A stretch of DNA of 38,613 nucleotides, taken from positions 1 to 38,613 of the forward strand of contig CALJKN010000085.1 in the NCBI GenBank assembly GCA_937973585.1, written 5' to 3'. The stretch is from an uncultured Helicobacteraceae bacterium (lineage in GTDB: Bacteria > Campylobacterota > Campylobacteria > Campylobacterales > UBA6016). Below, in pieces: positions 7,590 to 15,899 of the stretch. A program made the translations under genes and the position numbers. The notes below the pieces were generated by a model that saw only the letters and a program-made list of their open reading frames with translations, did not search any database and was not told the DNA's origin. Position 1 is the stretch's first letter, and each line of letters begins with the position of its first letter.

Positions 7590-9995
7590 TTACATTAGGG
7601 CGTGCTTTAACACCTCGTCGATAGTTTTTACCGGAATTATCTGTAGGTGCTCTTTTACCTCATCCGGTATATCCGGTAGGTCTCTATCGTAGTTTTTCTG
7701 CGGGATAAGGGCTATTTTTATTTTGGACTTGTAAGCCGCAATCAATTTTTCTTTTAATCCGCCGATAGCCGTTACTTTGCCTGTGAGGGTTATCTCTCCG
7801 GTCATCGCAACCTCCGAGTTTACCTTTCGCTCGGATAGTATTGAAGATATGACTGTAGCCATTGCGATACCGGCAGATGGACCGTCTTTTGGGGTTGCGC
7901 CGTCCGGTACATGGATATGCAGATGATATGAGTCGTATAGGCTAGGTCTGTTTCCTTTTTCGTCAGGTACGCATACGGAGTCTAAAATCTTTTTGTCGAT
8001 TTTTAGTTTATTGCCGTCGATTAGGGTTTTAACTACACTATATGCAATTCTGGCTGACTCTTTCATGACATCGCCGAGACTTCCGGTTAGCTCTACACCA
8101 CCTTTCCCTTTTATCTTTACGGCCTCTATTTTTAGGGTGTCGCCGCCGACAGATGTCCATGCAAGACCGTTTACGACACCTATTTGGCTATTTTTTTCTA
8201 CCTCTTCGTATTCAAAGACCGTTTTGTCCAAAAACTCTTTTAGGTTTTTTGAGGTTATAGATACCTTGTCAACTTTTTCCTCAAGTATTATTTTGGCTGC
8301 TTTTCTGGCTATTGTTGCAATCTGCCGTCTTAGGTTTCTGACTCCGGCCTCTCTGGTGTATTTTTCTATAACCTCTTTTAGTACGGTACTAGGTATTGAG
8401 ACCTCGTTTGCTCTTAGGCCGTGTTTTTTTAGCTCTTGAGGCAATAGATACTTTTTTGCTATCTCGTATTTTTCCTGAGGCGTGTAGGAGCTCACCTCGA
8501 TAAACTCCATTCTGTCTCTGAGCGGAGCCGGTATAGACGAGGCATCGTTTGCGGTAGCTATGAATACGGCATTCGACAAATCGAGATTGAAGTTTAGATA
8601 GTAATCTCTAAATTTGTCGTTTTGTTCCGGATCCAAAATCTCTAGCAGTGCCGCCGTAGGATCCCCCCTCATACTTCTGCCCACTTTATCTATCTCGTCA
8701 AGTACCATTACGGGATTCATCTGTTTGGCGTTGATTAAGCCCTGAATGAGTCTCCCAGGCATAGCTCCGACATATGTCCGTCTGTGCCCCCTTAGCTCAT
8801 TTACATCTTCCAAGCCGCCAAGAGCGACTCTGACTAGTTCTCTTTTGAGTGCTTTTGCTATAGAGTTTGCAAGGCTTGTCTTACCGACTCCCGGAGGCCC
8901 CAAAAAGCAGAGTATCGTCCCTTTACCCTCTTTTTGGCTTTTCCCTCTAAGCTCCAAAAGCTCCTTGACCGCAAAAAACTCCACTATCCTTTTTTTCGGT
9001 TTTTCAAGTGAAAAATGGTCTTCATCTAGTGTTTTGGCTACCTTTGCAACGTCCAGTTTTGCTTTTGATGTTTTCCCAAACGGTATCTCAAGGACGTATT
9101 CGATATATGTCTGCAATACGTTTGCATCACTGCTGTCCGGATGCATTCTCCCCAGTTTGTCGAGTTGTTTTTTTGCCTCTTTGTAGCCGTCTTCGTACAT
9201 AAAAGGTTTAATAGCTTCAAGCTTTTTACCGTACTCCTCCAACTCTTCTTGTCTACTAACATCTTCGCCAAGCTCTTTTCGGATCTGTTTTAGCTGCTCT
9301 TTTAGGAAATACTCTTTGTTTACCTTGTCCATTCTGTCGTGGACTTTTGAGCGTATCTCTTTTTGGAGTTTTGCCGTCTCGGTTTCGTCGATTACGTGCT
9401 CAATCAGCTTCATTAGCCTCTGTTCGACATCTGCTTCCACAAACAGGGCATACGCATCGTCTTTTTTTAGTTTCAAAGAGCTACTAATCAAATCCGCTAT
9501 TCTATTCGGCTCATGGTTTTCGTATATTGTCTTTAGTAGATCCGGCGGAAAATAGTTTGCCGAAGCGGAGAGCGCTTTTACGTTGTCTCTTAGGTTGGCA
9601 AGTATCGCCTCCACCCTTTGTTCGTTGTACGGATGGGTTTTTATAGTGTCTACGACGGCCAACATCGGTTCATCGCTGAGCCTCTCTACGATATGCCCTC
9701 TGGCTAGCCCTTGAAAGAGTATTTTGACCCTTCCGTCCGGCAGGACTATCTTTCTGATTATAGTCCCTATAACGCCGCCGTCGTATATGGAGTCAAAATT
9801 TGATTCACCCTCCATCCCGGCTTTTGAGTGACACACAAGAACCAGAGAGTTGTTTTCCATAGCATATCCGGCTGCTTTTATCATTTTTTCGTCCGATAAA
9901 AAGAGCGGAGCTATCATAAAAGGGTATAAAAATATTTCGTCTTCGACAATAATCGGAAGATTTGTCGGAAAAGAGGAGTAGTTTGATAGTTGCAT
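7590..9995 (-). CDS. lon: ATP-dependent protease Lon
   Basis: An 801-residue Lon protease that degrades misfolded and regulatory proteins in the cytoplasm. It has an N-terminal LON substrate domain (about 8-200) and an AAA+ module with Walker A GPPGVGKT near residues 366-373 and Walker B VMVLDEID. The C-terminal serine protease domain has the catalytic Ser in KDGPSAGIAM (about Ser707) and Lys in GGLKEK (about Lys750). The Ser-Lys spacing of 43 residues matches E. coli Lon. It follows bamD with a 16-bp gap on the same strand and is followed by a hairpin terminator. Confidence 0.98.
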   Translation of the reverse strand: MQLSNYSSFPTNLPIIVEDEIFLYPFMIAPLFLSDEKMIKAAGYAMENNSLVLVCHSKAGMEGESNFDSIYDGGVIGTIIRKIVLPDGRVKILFQGLARGHIVERLSDEPMLAVVDTIKTHPYNEQRVEAILANLRDNVKALSASANYFPPDLLKTIYENHEPNRIADLISSSLKLKKDDAYALFVEADVEQRLMKLIEHVIDETETAKLQKEIRSKVHDRMDKVNKEYFLKEQLKQIRKELGEDVSRQEELEEYGKKLEAIKPFMYEDGYKEAKKQLDKLGRMHPDSSDANVLQTYIEYVLEIPFGKTSKAKLDVAKVAKTLDEDHFSLEKPKKRIVEFFAVKELLELRGKSQKEGKGTILCFLGPPGVGKTSLANSIAKALKRELVRVALGGLEDVNELRGHRRTYVGAMPGRLIQGLINAKQMNPVMVLDEIDKVGRSMRGDPTAALLEILDPEQNDKFRDYYLNFNLDLSNAVFIATANDASSIPAPLRDRMEFIEVSSYTPQEKYEIAKKYLLPQELKKHGLRANEVSIPSTVLKEVIEKYTREAGVRNLRRQIATIARKAAKIILEEKVDKVSITSKNLKEFLDKTVFEYEEVEKNSQIGVVNGLAWTSVGGDTLKIEAVKIKGKGGVELTGSLGDVMKESARIAYSVVKTLIDGNKLKIDKKILDSVCVPDEKGNRPSLYDSYHLHIHVPDGATPKDGPSAGIAMATVISSILSERKVNSEVAMTGEITLTGKVTAIGGLKEKLIAAYKSKIKIALIPQKNYDRDLPDIPDEVKEHLQIIPVKTIDEVLKHALM

Positions 9996-10011
9996 TTTTC
10001 GTCAGGCTCCG

Positions 10012-10683
10012 CTATCTTAACGTAACTTCAAAGAAAGACCGATACCAAGGGGTGTGCGCCCCTTCGAATTTCATCCCCTCGACCCATGAGGAGTTTGCAT
10101 CGTTTCTATACATTTGTGATGCGGCGTCTTTCCCTTTTCTTTTGTAGAGGTCGGCTATGTATTCATTCATCTCTTTTTCGGCCAGAGTTAGCTTGAGGAC
10201 TATAGTCTCAACGTAAGGTCTATATATCGAATTAGGATATTCCGCTATGTACGCTTTGGAGTCTTTTAGGGTCTCTAGTATTAGTTGTTGATCTCTAAAC
10301 GCTTTTTTGAAGGCCAAAAAATTTGCTTTTACTTTTTGATATTTTGCAAACTCTACGCTTTTTTTATCGCCGTATCTTTTGATAAATTCATCCAGATAGT
10401 AGTTTGCCAAAACGTATTGCTCGTTTGATATGTGAGCCTCCGCCATAATCAGCATAGCCTCAGGGAGTAGTGGGGAGCGGATATGTTCGCTTTGGAGTGA
10501 GGTAAACGTCTTGTCAGCCTCTTCCAGATCTCCTTTTGTGGTCTCCTTGACCATCTTTTTGTACCAGTAGTCGGCAGGTCTATTGAACTCCTCTTGTGTC
10601 TTGTGTGAACACCCGGATATGAGTGCTGCAGCTAGAACCAAAGATGGAAGTGCCAGTTTTGAATATTTATTTTTTTTCATCAT
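10012..10683 (-). CDS. bamD: Outer-membrane assembly lipoprotein BamD
   Basis: A 223-residue lipoprotein with signal sequence and lipobox LISGC (Cys25), followed by tetratricopeptide-like helices. The opening after the lipobox (EFNRPADYWYKKMVKETTKG) and the repeated pattern of helical pairs ending in YRPYVETIVLKL match BamD/ComL. It is part of the BAM complex that inserts beta-barrels such as the porin encoded at 27938-29434. It is the first gene of a leftward pair with lon and is divergent from proC across 86 bp. The start could be the first or second Met. Confidence 0.88.
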   Translation of the reverse strand: MMKKNKYSKLALPSLVLAAALISGCSHKTQEEFNRPADYWYKKMVKETTKGDLEEADKTFTSLQSEHIRSPLLPEAMLIMAEAHISNEQYVLANYYLDEFIKRYGDKKSVEFAKYQKVKANFLAFKKAFRDQQLILETLKDSKAYIAEYPNSIYRPYVETIVLKLTLAEKEMNEYIADLYKRKGKDAASQMYRNDANSSWVEGMKFEGAHTPWYRSFFEVTLR

Positions 10684-10769
10684 TCTCCCGCTTAACCGGT
10701 TTTTTTGTATGCTTTCGATACTAAATGTTAGCCTATTTTCAATAAATAAAGCCGTAGTAAGGGGTTTTT

Positions 10770-11546
10770 ATGCCGACAAAAGATGAAAAGTCTTGTAACG
10801 TTTTACTGATTGGAGCCGGAAATCTGGGTGAAGCCCTGCTTGACGGGATGTTAAAAAACGATATCGATGTAGCCGTATCTGTAAGGACGCACGATAAACA
10901 GCTAAAGCTCTCAGAATACTATCCAAGCCTTGATATCAAGGTTTCCGATGACGAGATAGATATAACCGGAAAAGACGTTATATTGGCTGTAAAGCCTAAT
11001 ACTTTTTACGGGATGAAGTTTGTCGGAGAGGCAAAAAGCTTTATCTCCGTCATGGCAAAAGTCCCTCTTTGTGATATAAGGGACAGGGTTTCGGCGGGGT
11101 TTTATGCCAGAGCAATGCCGAATATCGCCGCAAAACACGAAAAATCGGTAACGGCGATTACCGGAGACGAAGAGATCAGGGTAAATACAGTCAGGCTTTT
11201 TAGCTCTATCGGCAGAGGGGTTTGGGTGGATTCCGAGGACGAGTTAAATATTGCAACCGCATTGGCCGGAAGCGGCCCTGCATTTTTGGCGGTTGTTGCG
11301 GAGGCAATGGTAGACGGAGCCGTCAGGGTCGGACTCAAAAGAGCCCTCGCCGAGGAGCTTACCGAGGGGTTATTTGACGGGTTTACGGCGCTTCTTGAAA
11401 ACTCTAAGGCATCAAAGATAAAAGAGGACGTAATGAGCCCCAAAGGGACTACTGCGGCAGGATTGTTTGAGCTTGAATCAAACGCTGTTAGAGCCTCTTT
11501 TATGAAAGCGGTTGAGGCGGCGTATATAAAAGCCTCAAAAGTATAG
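10770..11546 (+). CDS. proC: Pyrroline-5-carboxylate reductase
   Basis: A 258-residue enzyme that reduces 1-pyrroline-5-carboxylate to L-proline with NAD(P)H, the last step of proline synthesis. An N-terminal Rossmann motif GAGNLG sits at residues 15-20. The C-terminal dimerisation and active-site domain carries ALAGSGPAFLAVVAEAMVDG and the signature SPKGTTAAGLFELE. A TAAGGGG ribosome site lies 5 bp before the ATG. It is slightly shorter than E. coli ProC (269) but complete. It may be co-transcribed with murA, which starts 56 bp downstream. Confidence 0.95.
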   Translation: MPTKDEKSCNVLLIGAGNLGEALLDGMLKNDIDVAVSVRTHDKQLKLSEYYPSLDIKVSDDEIDITGKDVILAVKPNTFYGMKFVGEAKSFISVMAKVPLCDIRDRVSAGFYARAMPNIAAKHEKSVTAITGDEEIRVNTVRLFSSIGRGVWVDSEDELNIATALAGSGPAFLAVVAEAMVDGAVRVGLKRALAEELTEGLFDGFTALLENSKASKIKEDVMSPKGTTAAGLFELESNAVRASFMKAVEAAYIKASKV

Positions 11547-11602
11547 AGTCGTGTAAACGCTCACAACAGAATATAAAAAATACAAACAATACAGGGAATA
11601 CT

Positions 11603-12865
11603 ATGCATTATCTTGATATTTACGGCGGTAACAAATTAAACGGTGAAATAACCGTATCGGGAGCCAAAAACTCGGCATTACCGCTAATAGCCTCCACTAT
11701 ACTCTCAAAAACTCCGGTGACGATAAACAATATGCCCCGTGTGGCAGACATCAAAACGATGCTAAAACTGCTAAATAATCTAGGTGCAGAGTCTAGTTTT
11801 GAAGCAAACAGATTAGAGATTGATGCCGGAAAACTGAGCGGTACGGTAGCGACATACGATATCGTAAAGACGATGAGGGCTTCAATTCTTGTTTTGGGGC
11901 CGTTGCTTGCGAGATTCGGTAAATGCGACGTTAGTTTGCCGGGGGGTTGCGCCATCGGACAAAGGCCTGTTGATTTGCACTTAAAAGCTCTTGAGGCTAT
12001 GGGTGCGGAGATAGAGATAAAAAACGGTTATGTAGAGGCTAGAGCCCCTAGAGGACTTACCGGAACTACTATAGTGTTTGACAAAATTACGGTAACCGGA
12101 ACCGAAAATATCGTTATGGCGGCGGCTCTTGCCAGAGGGACTACCAGAATCGTAAACGCTGCAAAAGAGCCGGAGGTTGTTCAACTGTGCGAAGTGCTCA
12201 GGCTTGCAGGGGCAAATATCGCCGGAATCGGAACCGATGAGATAATAATTGACGGTAGCGACGGAGAACTATATAGCTTTAAAGATATATCGGTTATACC
12301 GGACAGGATAGAGGCCGGAACATATCTATGCGCCGCCGCTATCACAAACTCTACCGTAACGCTAAAAAAAGTAGTAATGCACCACATGGAGAGCGTCATA
12401 TCAAAGCTTCAGTCTATGGGATATTCATTTGATTACGGTTTAGACGAGGTGACGATAAAGCCTGCCAAAAAAATCAAACCGATAGAGATTATAACGACTG
12501 AATTTCCGGGGTTTCCTACCGATATGCAGGCGCAGTTTATGGCGTTGGCTACACAGGCAAACGGTGTTAGTGTTATCGAGGAGAGGTTGTTTGAGAATAG
12601 ATTTATGCACGCAAGCGAGCTAAACAGGCTTGGGGCGGTCGTAAACCTAAGACATAATACCGCAACTGTAGAGGGGGCTACGGAGCTTACCGGAGCAGAT
12701 GTTATGGCTACCGACCTGAGGGCTTCATCGGCGCTTGTCATAGCGGCTTTAGTTGCCAACGGAAGAACCAGAATACACAGAATTTACCACCTTGACAGGG
12801 GATACGAAGAGCTTGAGAAAAAACTAATAACACTCGGAGCACAAATAGAGAGAGGGGACGAGTAG
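11603..12865 (+). CDS. murA: UDP-N-acetylglucosamine 1-carboxyvinyltransferase
   Basis: A 420-residue enzyme that transfers enolpyruvate from PEP to UDP-GlcNAc, the first committed step of peptidoglycan synthesis. It shows the N-terminal GAKNSALP motif, the conserved RASILVLGPLLARFG stretch and the mobile loop with the catalytic cysteine in LPGGCAIGQRP (Cys116, equivalent to E. coli Cys115). Because the residue is Cys and not Asp, the enzyme should be sensitive to fosfomycin. Length is standard. A minus-strand terminator-like hairpin starts 18 bp after its stop codon. Confidence 0.97.
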   Translation: MHYLDIYGGNKLNGEITVSGAKNSALPLIASTILSKTPVTINNMPRVADIKTMLKLLNNLGAESSFEANRLEIDAGKLSGTVATYDIVKTMRASILVLGPLLARFGKCDVSLPGGCAIGQRPVDLHLKALEAMGAEIEIKNGYVEARAPRGLTGTTIVFDKITVTGTENIVMAAALARGTTRIVNAAKEPEVVQLCEVLRLAGANIAGIGTDEIIIDGSDGELYSFKDISVIPDRIEAGTYLCAAAITNSTVTLKKVVMHHMESVISKLQSMGYSFDYGLDEVTIKPAKKIKPIEIITTEFPGFPTDMQAQFMALATQANGVSVIEERLFENRFMHASELNRLGAVVNLRHNTATVEGATELTGADVMATDLRASSALVIAALVANGRTRIHRIYHLDRGYEELEKKLITLGAQIERGDE

Positions 12866-12876
12866 AAAACGGGCAT

Positions 12877-12935
12877 AAAAAAAGGGTTACGCCGAAGCGA
12901 ACAGTCGCTTGGACGTAACCCAGAGGTTTGGCACC
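12877..12935 (-). ncRNA. Candidate small RNA between murA and the DJ-1 gene
   Basis: On the minus strand a TACAAT -10 element (12947-12942) is followed about 7 bases later by a likely start near 12935. Next comes a strong hairpin (12921-12884) and immediately a run of seven T residues (12883-12877). The hairpin has an 8-bp outer and a 6-bp inner stem joined by a 3-by-3 segment. In minus-strand RNA that segment contains a U-G wobble and a C-G pair, leaving one mismatch. In plus-strand RNA it has two mismatches. The T-run exists only on the minus strand, where no protein gene is available to be terminated. The predicted RNA is about 55-60 nt. The alternative is a terminator for antisense transcription. 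Confidence 0.45.
12884..12921 (-). terminator. Intrinsic terminator, minus strand
   Basis: Arms GGGTTACG and CGTAACCC enclose an inner stem with arms AAGCGA and TCGCTT. On the minus strand the stem is followed directly by T7. On the plus strand the hairpin is preceded by A7 and followed by CAGAGG, so it is a poor terminator for murA. Confidence 0.65.
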
Positions 12936-12941
12936 GACGAA

Positions 12942-12947
12942 ATTGTA
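12942..12947 (-). promoter_or_regulatory. Putative -10 element for the candidate small RNA
   Basis: TACAAT on the minus strand matches the -10 consensus at five of six positions and lies 20 bp upstream of the terminator hairpin. The upstream stretch is T-rich. No convincing -35 is seen. Confidence 0.35.
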
Positions 12948-12985
12948 CACCAAATGACCTAAAAGCAAAAAACAAGGAGTTTTTG

Positions 12986-13540
12986 ATGGGAAAAAGAGTT
13001 TTGCTCCCCTTGGCAAACGGGTTTGAGGAGATAGAGGCCGTAGCTCTTGCCGATACTATGAGACGGGGTGGCCTAGATGTCGTAATCGCCGGAGTTGACG
13101 GCGAAGTACTAAAAGGTGCAAACGGAATTATGGTGGTCTCCGATACAGATATAAAAAATGTCTGTTCCGCAGACTTTGATATGATAGTTTTACCGGGTGG
13201 ATACGGCGGCACGATGACGTTAGCCGAAAATGAGACTGTACAGAGACTAATAAAAGAATTTGATGGGGCGAGAAAAACGGTCGGTGCTATATGTGCCGCC
13301 CCGATAGCGCTTGACAGGGCAGGGGTGCTAAAAGAGGAGTATACCTGCTACCCGGGTGTGCCGGACGTTATTAAAAGCTCAAAATTTGTTGAAAAAACTA
13401 TAGTCGAGAGTCAAAACGTAATCACCTCAAGGGGTCCCGGAACGGCTATATGTTTTGGGCTATACATAATTGAAAAGCTGGTAGACAAAGAGACCGCAGA
13501 AGCGGTCAAAGGCGGTATGCTAGCGGCTTATTGTTATTAA
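12986..13540 (+). CDS. DJ-1/PfpI family protein (YajL/ThiJ-like)
   Basis: A 184-residue class I glutamine-amidotransferase-like protein of the DJ-1/YajL type, proposed in other organisms to act as a redox-sensing chaperone or glyoxalase/deglycase. The nucleophile-elbow cysteine is in GAICAAP (Cys103), and the conserved acid lies in NGFEEIEAV (Glu17). The motif MIVLPGGYGG is also present. The ATG at 12986 is chosen because AAGGAG lies 6 bp upstream. An in-frame TTG at 12983 is only 3 bp from that site. The cysteine and glutamate together point to the DJ-1 branch, not to PfpI proteases. The physiological substrate cannot be read from sequence. Confidence 0.88.
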   Translation: MGKRVLLPLANGFEEIEAVALADTMRRGGLDVVIAGVDGEVLKGANGIMVVSDTDIKNVCSADFDMIVLPGGYGGTMTLAENETVQRLIKEFDGARKTVGAICAAPIALDRAGVLKEEYTCYPGVPDVIKSSKFVEKTIVESQNVITSRGPGTAICFGLYIIEKLVDKETAEAVKGGMLAAYCY

Positions 13541-13576
13541 AAAATACGCTAAAACGGGCAAAGCCCGTTTTGCTAC
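13541..13576. repeat. 36-nt hairpin repeat, copy A; bidirectional terminator
   Basis: It contains the stem AAAACGGGC / GCCCGTTTT with an AAA loop (TTT on the minus strand), spanning 13551-13571, between two converging genes. T-rich flanks follow on both strands, so it can end both transcripts. The reverse complement of the 36 bases equals 22122-22157 except for one swapped base pair in the stem. It includes the stop codon of the leftward chemoreceptor gene (13575-13573). Confidence 0.75.
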
Positions 13577-15672
13577 ATACTTGTTTTAAAAGAGGATACC
13601 GTTTTATTCAGAGTGTTTAGGTGATGAGTTACGCTATGGGATACGGTTTTTACCTCCGAGTTTATAGCGTCCATCTCTTTTAGTTCATCCAAAACCGTAT
13701 CGGCGTATTCTTTGTTGATTTTTGACCGTTTTGCGATTGCAAAAATATCGGTTTTTACCCTGTCAACCATCGTTACTTGATTCTCCAAAATACCGCTTAT
13801 TTGTGATACCGACTCAGTTGAGATTTTAATACTTTTATCCACCGTATCGTTGACTTTTTCTATACTTTGGAGCGTATCCGATACGTTTTGGTTTATGCTA
13901 CCGACGACTTTTTCTATATGTACGGTTGCTTTTGCGGTCATCTCTGCCAGTTTTCGTACCTCTTCGGCTACTACAGCAAACCCTTTTCCGGCCTCTCCGG
14001 CTCTGCTTGCCTCTACTGCGGCGTTTAGCGATAGGAGGTTTGTTTTGTCGGTAATGTCTTTTATCGTGTCGATCATAGCTGTTATGTCTCTAATGTTTCC
14101 GTCAAGCATATTGATATTTCCGGTTGTATCTTCTACTATGCTTTTTATATCCGAGATTGAGTTTTTGACATCTTCTATCCCGTTTACGATAGTTAGTTTT
14201 GCCCCTCCGATCTCACTTGTAACCTCTGTCGCCTTATTGACCGATTCGGTTACAAAGCTGTTTTGTTCGCTGATTAGTTTTACCGTTTGTCTGACGCTCT
14301 CCTCTACCTCTTTTAGCTTTGAATCCGCTTTTGTGATATTAGAGTTTAGTTTTTGATTTAGATTTAAAAGGCCGAATATCGACTTTTTTGTTTTGGCGAT
14401 GATACTATCGAAGATATCCACGACGCTGTTTATCCAGATTGCCGTTTTTAGGTTTTCGTCTTTTTTGAATATTTGAAGATTTGTCCTGTTGGTGATATCT
14501 CTATCCCCCTCCACAAGCTCCCTCAAAAACTCCCTCAGGTATGCACTCTTATCAAAAAATCCGCTAATCTCCCGCTTTATAAAGATGGAGGCAAAAAATA
14601 TCGATGCAACAGTCGTAAATACTATCTTTCCATATCCGGCTACAGGCAAAAATGAGGCTGCATAATACAAAGAGGGGGTAAATACGGCTATAAAAAGGAG
14701 TATTTTAAACATTATCGTCTCCCTAAATTGCACCATATCATACACCTCGGCTAGGTCCCCCTCGCACATCATCCCCCATCTGTCAAGCGAATGCGGCATG
14801 CTAAACGTAATCCCTTTGCCGATTACCGGAATACCCCTGTAGTCCGGATAACCGGGGTGTTTGCAAAACAGATTTGAGCCGTTTTTGATAGTTCTGGCAA
14901 CACCGGGATGAAGCTCTTTTGTAGCCGGATCCGTAAATACTATTTCAAACTCGGTGTGCTCCTTTACGCTTATAGTTCCGTAATCTGTGTGAACTCCGCT
15001 TTTTAGGTTCTCCCCGAAACTGAACGTATCGTCTTCAAATCTTGAGCGGGACAATGCGGTGCCGCTTTTTATGTTTTTGTCAAAATAGGCATCTACCATA
15101 AAAATATAGTTATCGCCGGACTCTTTAAATATATGACCCGCTTCTCTTTGGATCAAATCCCCCATCACGTCGTTCGGGACTCTGGCACAAAGTACCATAT
15201 CTTCAGAATCGATTTTTACGTATTTGCAAAAAAGGAGGGTAACTTTGTCGTGAAATTGCGATGATTTTGGCATAAACCCCAGAGTATCGGCATCGATATA
15301 CGGCCCGAATAAAATCTGTGTTTTCGATACAACCGTATAATCAAACGCCTCGCACAGCTTAGTATAGTCGTATTCGTATCTTTTTTGCGTATTCGTATCT
15401 GACGAGGTATATTTTTTTATTTTATGCGAATCGATGAGCATATACTCCAGTATATCTTCGCTCAGTTTTGTCTGCTCTTTTAGGATTTGGGCATAGTCTG
15501 TTTTGTGTTCAAGCAAAAAGGCGGTATTTTCTACCTCTCTCCAAATTTCGTTTGCCCACTCTATTAAAATCCGTTTTCTTGTTTCGGCTAAACCCTCAAA
15601 AGCCTCTTCAACTTTTTGGAGGAGATTTTTATTTCTCATCCATTTCAAATATAGCCTTATATTGTCGAACAA
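13573..15672 (-). CDS. Methyl-accepting chemotaxis protein with N-terminal sensor and membrane hairpin (Aer-like topology)
   Basis: A 699-residue chemoreceptor. The N-terminal sensory region (about 1-315) has no preceding signal peptide or membrane helix. It starts with a helical segment and continues into a Cache/PAS-like alpha/beta domain with YPDYRGIPVIGKG near its end. Two close transmembrane segments follow (about 319-343 and 349-366), then the cytoplasmic signalling domain with the tip NLLSLNAAVEASRAGEAGKG. Both ends should be cytoplasmic. The TTG at 15672 is chosen because AAGGAG lies 6 bp upstream and a TATAAT element lies at 15706-15701. The in-frame ATG at 15753 would start upstream of that promoter and lacks a ribosome site. 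The ligand is unknown. Confidence 0.8.
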   Translation of the reverse strand: MFDNIRLYLKWMRNKNLLQKVEEAFEGLAETRKRILIEWANEIWREVENTAFLLEHKTDYAQILKEQTKLSEDILEYMLIDSHKIKKYTSSDTNTQKRYEYDYTKLCEAFDYTVVSKTQILFGPYIDADTLGFMPKSSQFHDKVTLLFCKYVKIDSEDMVLCARVPNDVMGDLIQREAGHIFKESGDNYIFMVDAYFDKNIKSGTALSRSRFEDDTFSFGENLKSGVHTDYGTISVKEHTEFEIVFTDPATKELHPGVARTIKNGSNLFCKHPGYPDYRGIPVIGKGITFSMPHSLDRWGMMCEGDLAEVYDMVQFRETIMFKILLFIAVFTPSLYYAASFLPVAGYGKIVFTTVASIFFASIFIKREISGFFDKSAYLREFLRELVEGDRDITNRTNLQIFKKDENLKTAIWINSVVDIFDSIIAKTKKSIFGLLNLNQKLNSNITKADSKLKEVEESVRQTVKLISEQNSFVTESVNKATEVTSEIGGAKLTIVNGIEDVKNSISDIKSIVEDTTGNINMLDGNIRDITAMIDTIKDITDKTNLLSLNAAVEASRAGEAGKGFAVVAEEVRKLAEMTAKATVHIEKVVGSINQNVSDTLQSIEKVNDTVDKSIKISTESVSQISGILENQVTMVDRVKTDIFAIAKRSKINKEYADTVLDELKEMDAINSEVKTVSHSVTHHLNTLNKTVSSFKTSM

Positions 15673-15700
15673 TTCCCACTCCTTTTGAAAAAAAGCGGGA

Positions 15701-15706
15701 ATTATA
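15701..15706 (-). promoter_or_regulatory. Putative -10 box of the leftward chemoreceptor gene
   Basis: A perfect TATAAT on the minus strand lies 28 bp upstream of the chosen TTG start. It predicts a leader of about 22 nt containing the AAGGAG site, which supports the shorter protein. Confidence 0.5.
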
Positions 15707-15826
15707 TAGCTACAATATTGAAAGTTTTGATTTATTAAAAAAATACTATTCAATCAAAAATTAAGACAAAATTGTATGTTTAATCAATAATAAAAACTTA
15801 TTATAAAGTTCGCATATTCCGTTCCG

Positions 15827-15835
15827 TGCTATAGT
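15827..15835 (+). promoter_or_regulatory. Putative extended -10 promoter of the rightward chemoreceptor gene
   Basis: TGCTATAGT is an extended -10 element about 65 bp upstream of the ATG at 15900. The sequence upstream is AT-rich. No flagellar sigma-28 or sigma-54 motif was recognised. Confidence 0.35.
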
Positions 15836-15899
15836 TTTGCTACTCTCAAAAGATATACTAGAAGATTTATCAAAATTTAGGAGTAGAGGGTAGTAGTCT

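Noticed and set aside
12884..12960. tRNA or known riboswitch in front of the DJ-1 gene
   Set aside because: No cloverleaf, T-loop or acceptor end is present and no riboswitch core was recognised. The fold is a single hairpin with a T-run on the other strand.
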